From positions 1 through 53,844 of the forward strand of contig NZ_JAHKRS010000015.1 of the NCBI RefSeq assembly GCF_018863235.1: a DNA stretch of 53,844 bases, written 5' to 3'. This document shows positions 28,197 to 37,200 of the stretch, piece after piece. The notes below the pieces were generated by a model. That model saw only the letters and a list, made by a program, of their open reading frames with translations. It did no database searches and had not been told where the DNA came from. The DNA is from Pseudomaricurvus albidus. Its GTDB lineage: Bacteria > Pseudomonadota > Gammaproteobacteria > Pseudomonadales > Cellvibrionaceae. Each line of letters begins with the position of its first letter. Within the stretch, counting starts at the first letter, position 1. The translations under genes and the position numbers were made by a program.

Positions 28197-28736
28197 ATCA
28201 AACGAGAAAATTCCAAAGGACGTTCCAAAAAAGCACCGATTAACGATCAGATTGAGGCGAAACAAGTACGCCTGATCGGTGCAGACGGTGAGCAGGCAGG
28301 CATCGTTTCCTTGGAAGAGGCGCTGGCAAGCGCCCAGAGTGCAGGGCTGGATCTGGTGCAGATGGCTGGTGATGTTGAACCGGTAGTCTGTAAAGTCATG
28401 GATTACGGCAAGCACCTGTTTGATATCAAGAAAACCAAAGCGGCTGCCAAGAAGAAACAAAAGCAGCAGCAAATCAAAGAGATGAAATTTCGTCCCGGTA
28501 CTGACATTGGCGATTACAAGATTAAATTGCGTAATCTGACTCGCTTTTTGGAAGACGGGGATAAGATCAAGGTGTCCTTGCGGTACCGTGGTCGTGAAAT
28601 GGCCCACCAGGAACTCGGTATGGAGATGATGAAACGCATCGAAACCGATCTGGCGGACCTGGGTGTCGTTGAGCAGTATCCGAAAATGGAAGGTCGTCAG
28701 CTGCTTATGGTCATGGCACCCAAAAAGAGAAAGTGA
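28197..28736 (+). CDS. infC: Translation initiation factor IF-3, rare ATC start
   Basis: The reading frame extends upstream of any ATG/GTG/TTG. An AGGAG at 28183-28187 lies 9 bp before ATC 28197, giving a 179-residue product of normal IF-3 length that begins [12 protein letters not shown]. The N-domain [19 protein letters not shown] and the C-domain [16 protein letters not shown]...[11 protein letters not shown] are complete. Other infC genes start with AUU or similar codons, which IF-3 discriminates against, so the factor limits its own synthesis. ATT at 28188 is in frame but abuts the Shine-Dalgarno and is unlikely. TTG 28311 would remove the first 38 residues, most of the N-domain core. 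Confidence 0.93.
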   Translation: MKRENSKGRSKKAPINDQIEAKQVRLIGADGEQAGIVSLEEALASAQSAGLDLVQMAGDVEPVVCKVMDYGKHLFDIKKTKAAAKKKQKQQQIKEMKFRPGTDIGDYKIKLRNLTRFLEDGDKIKVSLRYRGREMAHQELGMEMMKRIETDLADLGVVEQYPKMEGRQLLMVMAPKKRK

Positions 28737-28874
28737 TCGGGCTTTTAGCTGCCTGGATGACTTTAAATGGCGCTTTAACAGAAAGGTACCCATCAAAGAC
28801 GCTTTAGTGTCTGAGACGCGGTACTACCTCTGAGCAAGTGTTTTTTGTTCAACTTTAAAATCGAGAGAATTCTC

Positions 28875-29069
28875 ATGCCAAAAGCTAAAGTACACAGTGG
28901 TGCTGCCAAGCGCTTCAAAAAGACCGGTTCTGGTTATAAGCACAAGCACGCTTTCAAGAGCCACATCCTCACTAAAATGACCACCAAGCGTAAGCGTCAG
29001 CTGCGCGGCACCAGCACCCTGAACGCTGCTGATGTACCGGCGGTCGATCGTATGCTTCGCGCCAAGTAA
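28875..29069 (+). CDS. rpmI: Ribosomal protein bL35
   Basis: The 64-residue protein ([35 protein letters not shown]) is a full-length bL35. The ATG at 28875 is chosen over an in-frame TTG 30 bp upstream, since the family starts MPKxK. The 138-bp gap from infC contains nested inverted repeats (GTACC 28786-28790 with GGTAC 28820-28824, and AGAC/GTCT inside). In E. coli this interval helps form the L20-binding pseudoknot that represses rpmI-rplT. A similar role here is possible but unproven. Confidence 0.97.
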   Translation: MPKAKVHSGAAKRFKKTGSGYKHKHAFKSHILTKMTTKRKRQLRGTSTLNAADVPAVDRMLRAK

Positions 29070-29101
29070 TTGGCCTGACTAACATTTAGAGAGGATTAAT
29101 C

Positions 29102-29458
29102 ATGGCTCGTGTAAAACGTGGTGTAGAGGCGCGTCGTCGTCACAAGAAAATCTTAAAGCAGGCCAAAGGTTACTACGGTGCTCGTTCGCGCGTATTCCGT
29201 GTTGCCAAACAGGCTGTTATCAAAGCTGGTCAATACGCTTACCGCGACCGTCGTGTTCGCAAGCGTAATTTCCGTGCTTTGTGGATCACTCGTATCAATG
29301 CTCAGTCACGCGTAGAAGGCATGACTTACAGCCGCTTGATTGCTGGTCTGAAGAAAGCAAACATCGAACTGGATCGTCGTGTTCTGGCCGACCTGGCTGT
29401 TCACGATAAGGTTGCATTTGCAGCTGTTGTTGCTCAGGCAAAAGCAGCTCTGGCCTAA
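29102..29458 (+). CDS. rplT: Ribosomal protein bL20
   Basis: A full-length 118-residue bL20, rich in Lys/Arg: [55 protein letters not shown]. It assembles early into the large subunit and in enterobacteria represses its own operon. AGAGGATTA precedes the ATG. A strong terminator follows 35 bp after the stop, closing the thrS-infC-rpmI-rplT operon before pheS. Confidence 0.98.
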   Translation: MARVKRGVEARRRHKKILKQAKGYYGARSRVFRVAKQAVIKAGQYAYRDRRVRKRNFRALWITRINAQSRVEGMTYSRLIAGLKKANIELDRRVLADLAVHDKVAFAAVVAQAKAALA

Positions 29459-29492
29459 TTAGGTCAAACCTTATTCAGTACGAATGCGAAAG

Positions 29493-29526
29493 GGGAGGAG
29501 CTGTTTGTTCAGCTCCTCCCTTTTTG
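29493..29526 (+). terminator. Terminator of the thrS-rplT operon
   Basis: An 11-bp perfect GC-rich stem (GGGAGGAGCTG/CAGCTCCTCCC) with a 6-base loop and a T run. Confidence 0.92.
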
Positions 29527-29536
29527 TTTTTTAGGC

Positions 29537-29604
29537 AATTTATTCAGAGCGACCGAGAGTAAATCATCGCAATAGAGAGCATGACTGATCTCTCTGAATA
29601 AATT
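29537..29604. repeat. 68-bp inverted-repeat element upstream of pheS
   Basis: AATTTATTCAGAG (29537-29549) and CTCTGAATAAATT (29592-29604) are perfect 13-bp inverted repeats 42 bp apart. They lie between the rplT terminator and pheS. No T run follows, so it is not an ordinary terminator. It could be an operator pair, an mRNA leader structure or a small mobile-element relic. Confidence 0.7.
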
Positions 29605-29634
29605 TCTTACGTCTTGATTAAAACAGTTCTATAA

Positions 29635-30714
<1,080 letters not shown>

Positions 30715-30841
30715 TTGTACAGTTCTAGATTGGGTCTCAGTGAGTAGGGATCGGGCGGTATCAGTCGCCGAGAATGGTTAAGTGGGTTGAGCGTTTTGTC
30801 TCCCTGCTTAAACGGTCAAATTATCGGATAAGCAAAAGATT

Positions 30842-33241
30842 ATGAAATTAAGCGAAAATTGGTTACGCGAATGGGTTAACCCCAACCTCACAACTGCCGA
30901 TTTGGTTGAGCAGATTACCATGGCCGGCCTGGAAGTCGACGCCGTAGAGCCAGTGGCTGGTGAGTTTTCCGGTGTTGTGGTGGGTGAAATTCTTGAGGCC
31001 GAACAACACCCTGATGCCGACAAGCTGCGTGTCTGCAAAGTGGCGGGCAATGGCGATGAGATTTGTCAGGTGGTGTGTGGTGCGCCCAATGCACGTCCCG
31101 GAATTAAAATTCCTTTCGCGACCGTAGGTGCAGTGTTGCCTCCGGGTGAAGACGGTAAGCCATTTAAAATCAAGAAAGCCAAGCTGCGCGGTGTTGAGTC
31201 TTTCGGTATGTTGTGTGCTCAGGTTGAGCTGCAATTGGGTGAAGACAGTGACGGCATCTGGGAGCTCGCAGAAGATGCACCGGTTGGTGCTGACCTGCGT
31301 GAATACCTGAATCTCAACGATCAGTGTATCGAGGTGGATCTGACGCCAAACCGCAGCGACTGTCTGTCGGTGAAAGGCATTGCTCGTGATGTGGCGGTAT
31401 TGAATCGTCTGGAGTTGAAAGAGCCGAAAATTGCGCCGGTTGCTCCAACCATTGATGATGTCCTTAAGGTAACGCTGAATGCCGGTGAAGCCTGTTCCCG
31501 TTATGTAGGACGCGTGATTCGCGGCGTGGATGTCAGCCAGGGCAGCCCGTTGTGGATGCAGGAAAAGCTGCGTCGTGCAGGGGTTCGTTCTATTGATGCG
31601 GTTGTCGATGTCACCAACTACGTGTTGCTGGAGCTGGGACAGCCCATGCACGCCTTTGATCTGAACACCCTGCAAGGTGGTGTGCAGGCGCGTATGGCGG
31701 ATGATGGTGAGAAGCTGACACTGCTGGATGGCCAGGAAGTTGAGCTGAAAAGTGACACCTTGGTGATTGCCGATGATGAAAAGGCGGTGGCCATGGCAGG
31801 TATCATGGGCGGCGAGGCCACCTCGGTGACTTCTGCAACCCAGGACATCTTCCTCGAAAGTGCCTTTTTCTTCCCGGTGGCCATTGCGGGCCGTGCTCGT
31901 AACTACGGCCTTCATACCGACTCTTCCCATCGCTTTGAGCGAGGTGTGGATTACAAGCTGCAAGCTGTGGCGATCGAGCGTGCCACCCAGCTGTTGCTGG
32001 ATATTGTGGGCGGTCAGGCTGGCCCGGTGATTGAAGTCGAGAACGAACATGCGCCCAAGGATCGCGAAGTCAGTCTGCGCCGTTCGCGCATTCTGTCTGG
32101 TCTCGGCTTCAGCATGGATGATGAAGAGGTGGTCGATATCCTGACCCGTCTGGGGCTGGAAATGTCCGTCAAGGCGGATAGCGGCTGGCGCTTTAAGGTG
32201 CCAAGTTACCGCTTTGATATTGCTATCGAAGAAGATTTGCTGGAAGAGTTGGCGCGCATTTACGGGTATAACCGTCTGCCAACCACCAGTCTGAATGCGG
32301 ATCTGAGCATTCCCATGCAGTACGAAGCCCGTATTGGCCTGAGTGCGGTACGCAGTCAGCTGGTGGCTCGGGGGTATCAGGAGGCAATCACTTACAGTTT
32401 TGTTGAGCCTAAATTGCTCAAGCATTTTGATCCAGACGCCGAGCCTGTAGAACTGCAAAATCCCATCAGCGCCGATATGGCGGTGATGCGTACGACTTTG
32501 TGGCCAGGGCTGGTCAGTTCTCTGCAGCACAACCTGAATCGTCAGCAGGATCGCGTGCGCTTGTTTGAAGCCGGTCAGCGTTTTATTGCTGAGGGCAAAG
32601 GTATCGAAAACCTGAAACAGGAACCGATGCTGGCAGGTTTAATTTATGGTCCTCGTCTGGAGGAGAGCTGGACCGGGAAATCCGATAATGTAGATTTTTA
32701 CGACATTAAGGGTGATCTGGAGTCCGTTTTGTCGCTTTTGGCCGATGATGCCAGCTTCAGTTTCGAGCCCGCCAAGCATCCAGCACTGCATCCCGGACAA
32801 TCCGCTGCCGTAATGCGCAACGGCGAGCAGGTCGGATTGTTGGGCGCCATGCATCCTCAATTGCAGAAGACCCTGGGGCTGACCCACTCTGTGTATTTGT
32901 TTGAAATTACCCAGGCATCCATCGCTGAAGCGAAGTTGCCAAGCTTCGAACCGCTGTCGAAGTTCCCTGAGGTGCGCCGAGATATTGCCGTCATTGTTGA
33001 CCAGACTACAGCGGTCAGTGATCTGCAAAAAGTCATTGAAAAGGGCGCTGGGGACTGCCTCACAGAGTTAAAGGTCTTTGACGTATATGTTGGCAAAGGC
33101 ATTGATCCACATAGAAAAAGTGTTGCTCTGGGCTTGACGTTTCAGCATCCATCGCGCACTCTTACTGAGGATGAGATTAATGCCTCCATGGATGTTGTCA
33201 TTCGTTCCCTGGAGGAGTCATATAACGCTTCCCTGAGGTAG
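30842..33241 (+). CDS. pheT: Phenylalanyl-tRNA synthetase beta subunit
   Basis: A full-length 799-residue beta subunit. It has the N-terminal tRNA-binding (EMAP-like) domain (about 39-150, HPDADKLRVCKV), the B3/B4 editing domain with VDVTNYVLLELGQPMHAFD, the B5 domain around 400-475 and the catalytic-like domain. The ferredoxin-like anticodon-binding domain is at the end, with FPEVRRDIAVIVD and FQHPSRTLTEDEI. It works as an alpha2-beta2 enzyme with PheS. ihfA follows 24 bp downstream, the usual gammaproteobacterial order, so pheST and ihfA are probably co-transcribed. Confidence 0.98.
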   Translation: MKLSENWLREWVNPNLTTADLVEQITMAGLEVDAVEPVAGEFSGVVVGEILEAEQHPDADKLRVCKVAGNGDEICQVVCGAPNARPGIKIPFATVGAVLPPGEDGKPFKIKKAKLRGVESFGMLCAQVELQLGEDSDGIWELAEDAPVGADLREYLNLNDQCIEVDLTPNRSDCLSVKGIARDVAVLNRLELKEPKIAPVAPTIDDVLKVTLNAGEACSRYVGRVIRGVDVSQGSPLWMQEKLRRAGVRSIDAVVDVTNYVLLELGQPMHAFDLNTLQGGVQARMADDGEKLTLLDGQEVELKSDTLVIADDEKAVAMAGIMGGEATSVTSATQDIFLESAFFFPVAIAGRARNYGLHTDSSHRFERGVDYKLQAVAIERATQLLLDIVGGQAGPVIEVENEHAPKDREVSLRRSRILSGLGFSMDDEEVVDILTRLGLEMSVKADSGWRFKVPSYRFDIAIEEDLLEELARIYGYNRLPTTSLNADLSIPMQYEARIGLSAVRSQLVARGYQEAITYSFVEPKLLKHFDPDAEPVELQNPISADMAVMRTTLWPGLVSSLQHNLNRQQDRVRLFEAGQRFIAEGKGIENLKQEPMLAGLIYGPRLEESWTGKSDNVDFYDIKGDLESVLSLLADDASFSFEPAKHPALHPGQSAAVMRNGEQVGLLGAMHPQLQKTLGLTHSVYLFEITQASIAEAKLPSFEPLSKFPEVRRDIAVIVDQTTAVSDLQKVIEKGAGDCLTELKVFDVYVGKGIDPHRKSVALGLTFQHPSRTLTEDEINASMDVVIRSLEESYNASLR

Positions 33242-33265
33242 AGGGGCACAAAGAGGCCATTCGCG

Positions 33266-33568
33266 ATGTCAGCGTTGACCAAAGCGGATTTAGCTGAAAT
33301 GCTCTACGAAGAACTTGGCTTCAACAAGCGTGAAGCCAAGGAATTGGTAGAGCTGTTCTTTGAGGAGATCCGCACGGCTCTGGAAACCAATGAGCATGTG
33401 AAGTTATCAGGTTTTGGTAACTTCGATCTGCGTGACAAAACCTCCCGTCCAGGACGTAACCCGAAAACCGGCGAAGAGATTCCTATCTCGGCTCGCCGGG
33501 TCGTGACTTTCCGCCCAGGGCAAAAACTGAAGGCTCGAGTAGAGAACTATGCTGGAACCAACCAATAA
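33266..33568 (+). CDS. ihfA: Integration host factor alpha subunit
   Basis: This 100-residue HU/IHF-fold protein ([65 protein letters not shown]) has the beta-arm with the intercalating Pro. It bends DNA with IhfB and assists sigma-54 promoters, recombination and replication. The 3' end overlaps the MerR gene by 20 bp, so the two are coupled, as in many relatives. Confidence 0.97.
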   Translation: MSALTKADLAEMLYEELGFNKREAKELVELFFEEIRTALETNEHVKLSGFGNFDLRDKTSRPGRNPKTGEEIPISARRVVTFRPGQKLKARVENYAGTNQ

Positions 33569-33908
33569 CGACGAACTTCCCGTCATTCCCGGTAAACGCT
33601 ATTTCACCATTGGTGAGGTCAGTGATCTGTGTGCGGTAAAACCCCACGTTCTGCGTTACTGGGAGCAGGAATTCCCGCAGCTGGCACCGGTCAAGCGTCG
33701 TGGAAATCGCCGTTATTACCAGCGTCAGGATGTTCTTACCATTCGTCAGATTCGTGCATTGCTCTACGATCAGGGTTTTACTATTGGTGGTGCACGTCAA
33801 CAAATGAGCGGTGATAATGCACAGCAGGACGCGACCCAATTCTCCCAGTTGGTCAGTCAAATGATCAGCGAACTGGAAGAGGTTTTGGTGGTTCTCAACC
33901 GACCGTAA
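33549..33908 (+). CDS. MerR-family transcriptional regulator
   Basis: The 119-residue protein has a MerR-type winged helix: [28 protein letters not shown] and [29 protein letters not shown]. The short C-terminal helix ([20 protein letters not shown]) forms the dimerisation coiled coil and leaves no room for an effector domain with metal-binding cysteines. It is the small MerR homologue that commonly sits after ihfA. Its targets are unknown. The start overlaps ihfA. Confidence 0.9.
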   Translation: MLEPTNNDELPVIPGKRYFTIGEVSDLCAVKPHVLRYWEQEFPQLAPVKRRGNRRYYQRQDVLTIRQIRALLYDQGFTIGGARQQMSGDNAQQDATQFSQLVSQMISELEEVLVVLNRP

Positions 33909-33924
33909 ATCGTCTACAAATCAC

Positions 33925-33952
33925 TTGCATTTCCAAATTGTTAGGGTATGAT
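33925..33952 (+). promoter_or_regulatory. Candidate promoter for tRNA-Pro
   Basis: TTGCAT (33925-33930), a 16-bp spacer and TATGAT (33947-33952) make a reasonable sigma-70 promoter. It lies about 125 bp before the tRNA, a rather long leader, so the assignment is tentative. Confidence 0.35.
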
Positions 33953-34083
33953 TTCAGCCCTCTCACCCCCAGGGCTATCCCTAGTTAAATCAATGGGTTA
34001 GATCGTTACTGCCAAGGCGGTCGTGATCGAAAAATAGTCCAACCCCGGTGTTCAGAAGCTCGTGTGTTTCTAAAGACCATTAT

Positions 34084-34160
34084 CGGGATATAGCGCAGTC
34101 TGGTAGCGCACCGTGCTGGGGGCGCGGTGGTCGCAGGTTCGAATCCTGCTATCCCGACCA
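34084..34160 (+). tRNA. tRNA-Pro (GGG)
   Basis: Acceptor CGGGATA/TATCCCG, D-arm AGCGCAGTCTGGTAGCGC, anticodon loop with GGG, T-arm GCAGGTTCGAATCCTGC and an encoded CCA. It is followed by a terminator. Confidence 0.95.
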
Positions 34161-34203
34161 AATCTCTAGCTTCTGTGTACAGTTTCTCTGCACACAGATA
34201 GCC

Positions 34204-34229
34204 AAAAGCCACCCCAGGGTGGCTTTTTT
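34204..34229 (+). terminator. Terminator after tRNA-Pro
   Basis: A stem AAAGCCACCC/GGGTGGCTTT with a 2-base loop and a T run, between tRNA-Pro and the converging giant gene. Confidence 0.85.
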
Positions 34230-34289
34230 CGTTTCCAGAGCCTGATTTACCTGTACAGCAGCTTGATGCAAAGATTCTGGCGAGAAGGT

Positions 34290-37200
34290 TCAGGTTGACT
34301 CAGTGGTGCTCATCGCTGGAGCGGCACTATGAACCCGGTTACGCCCCATCTGTTTAGCCTGATATAACGCGATATCGGCCTGGCGCAGCAATTTCTCGAT
34401 ACCCCTTTCGGAGTCAGGGACAGTGGTGGCGATTCCTGCGCTGATGGTTACCACATTGCTTGTCGATGAGAAGTCGTGGGTGATGGCCAGTGCCTCTATT
34501 CGTTGTCGGACGTGTTCGGCCACCTGAGCCGCTCCGTGGGCGTCGGTATTGGGCAGTATCAGAATAAATTCTTCACCGCCGTAGCGGGCAACCAGATCGG
34601 CTGGGCGATGCAGGTAGGTGTTTAGCGTTGAGGCCACTTCGATCAAACATTCGTCCCCAGACTGATGGCCGTAGTTATCATTGAACGTTTTGAAGTGGTC
34701 TACATCGAGCATCACCACCGACAGTGGTTGTCTTTCGCGACGTAACCGTCCCCAAATCTGTTTCAGGTAAGCATCGCCCCGGCGGCGGTTGGCGACTCCC
34801 GTGAGTCCGTCGTGCTCTGCCAGATCTTTCAGTTCCTGATTGAGCTGTTGCAGGCGCGCTGTTCGCTCGGCGACCTTTTGCTCCAGTGTGCGTGAATAGT
34901 CTTGGACCTGTTCATAGAGGCGTGCATTCTCCAGGGCAACGGATGCCTGGGCGGTGAGCAGCCGGATAACCTCAACACGAGCCTCGGTGAAGACACCACT
35001 GGTGAGATTGTTTTCCATATACAGGGCGCCTTCAAAATGCTCCCGGCCAATGGGAACACACAATACGGATCGGGGCTGGCACCGGTTGACGTAAGGGTCC
35101 TGTGCAAACTGGGTGTCATTGGTCGCATCATGGAGAACCACAGCCTGACTTCCATGAAGGACCTGACTGATCAGGGTGATTGGCATAGGTACCTTGTCGC
35201 CATCGACTGTGGGTACCAGGGTGTGGCTGGGGAGGTTATCTGCCTGAAAGCCCTGTTCCGGAAGTTTACCGGCTTCAATGAATAGACGTCCGTCCCGGCG
35301 GGCCAGCAGACAGCCCCACTGTCCACCGGCATTTTCAAGCAGGATATTCAGTGTCGTTTTTAACAACTTGTCGAGCACGATTTCACCGGAAATCTCACGG
35401 GACGCTTTCATTACGGATGCGACGTCCAGTTCGCTCATGCTTCTCTGATTGATGGATTCGGGGGTGGCCAGCACCAGTTCATGTAATACTGGAAATTCCT
35501 GCTCCAGCAGAGCGGCTTTGCGCTTGGCGCCCCAGCGGCTGTAGAGTTGGTGGGCACCGCGAAGGTAGCCCTCAGCCGAGCGTCGCCGTCCGCAAGCCAG
35601 CAGGTGTCGCGCAGCCCGTTCACAGGCCGTGGCTTCGTCGCGAAGAAAACGGTGTTTCTGTGCGGTTTCGATAGCGGCGTCGTAATAATCCAGTGCGGCC
35701 ATTTTATCGCCAGCCAGTCTGGCCAGCTCAGCCTGCATCAGATATTGAAGATGACGGAAGTTTTCCTCGCAGTTATCCGCCCAGCGGGTCATTCGTGCCA
35801 GATCCTGTTGCAGTCGCTGTAAGGTCTCGGCTTGTTCCTGTTCCTCCATATGGGGGTAACGACTGGACAAGGTCAGGCAGGCGATGATGTAAAAGCGGAC
35901 CAGTTGGGGGAGGGACATGGCTGACTTGATCAGTTTGTCCTGTGCCCGGACATGCTCAAGGGCTCGCTCTTCATCACCATAGAGCAGGTTTAGTTCGGCG
36001 TGGTAGATATGGTAGTTGGCAATGCCCGTCATAAACTGACGCTGGCGCATGCCCTCAAGGCACTGTTGTTCGTCAAAGCTGCTATCACTGAGCGAGCTTT
36101 GGGATTCGGTCAGCCCCAAAAGATTGCGTTGCTGCTGCAAGAACAGGGTGCCTGAATCCAGAGAGTCCTGATAAGCGCACTCGCGGACAATCTCCAGCAG
36201 CTCGGCATGTTGTTGCTCGGCGGTATCGAGTTCCAGTGTCGGATCCCAAATCACACAGTCCTGTGCGCTGTATGCCAGGTAGAGCAGATCTCCCGTCTGG
36301 TAACCGGCTTCGATGCCTTTGCGGAACCAGGGAGTCAGGCTCGACCAGTGGTTGCTCCAGTGATGTACGAACATGGCGTACACGTAAATCACACGTGCCC
36401 GCAAAGTCAGGTCGTCCAGGCGCTCGTTAATGGCCAGTCCGACTTTGCCGTATTGATAACCGAGGGCAGGCTCATCCAGTTCACCGCACAGCAGCATACC
36501 GTAACTGGCGTAGGCGAAGGCGGATTCCGGGCTGTTGCCGTGACGTAGGGATAGATTGGCAGACTTCAGTACCAGATAGGCAAACAGATTGCCGCTGCCA
36601 GAGAGGAAGGCTGCGGCAAAAATCTCCATCAAAAGTCGCATGGCTATCAGGGTTGCTTTATCTTCCACCAGTGGAGCATTAACGAGATCCTCGATCTTGC
36701 GTTCGCCCAGATTCTCGAGGATTCTTCGTCGCTCTTCAGTAATATCCGCCTGTGTCGGTTGGTCGGTAAATTCTATTCCGAGTAGGTTAAGGCCTTGAAT
36801 GGCAGAGAGAATGGAGTCTTTCATGCGCCCGAGAGTGGCATATTGGCGCGTACGGATGGCAAGGATATCCCCGCGTTCCAGATCCGATTTTGCGTGCTGC
36901 AACATCAGTTCGATCCACTGTTCCGCCTCTGCTGTGTGACCGGTCAGGTAAGTACACTGCTGGATTTCAGCGGCCAGTGCTCGCATCAAGTCTGGAACCT
37001 GTTGCCAGGGATCTGCGGGAAGCAGTTCGGTCGCTATCCGGAGATAAGACAAAGCAGCTTCGTATGCGGCGGAATGTTTTGCCCGCTCTCCGGCGCGCAC
37101 ATTCAGTTCGGCCAGCTGCAACCTTTCCGGGTCGGACTTGATCAAAGAGCGACCTTCGTTCAGGTGGCCGACAATATCGATAAGGCGGTCTGCAGGAACT

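Noticed and set aside
27201-28796. 531-codon minus-strand open frame
   Set aside because: It is antisense to thrS and infC, which are certain genes; the open frame follows from their codon usage, and the translation shows no family motif.
29581-29601. Six-codon leader peptide (MTDLSE) before pheS, after GAGAG
   Set aside because: It contains no phenylalanine and lies within the right side of the inverted repeat, so an attenuator of the pheM type is not supported.
30863-32530. 555-codon minus-strand open frame
   Set aside because: Antisense shadow of pheT with no recognisable domains.
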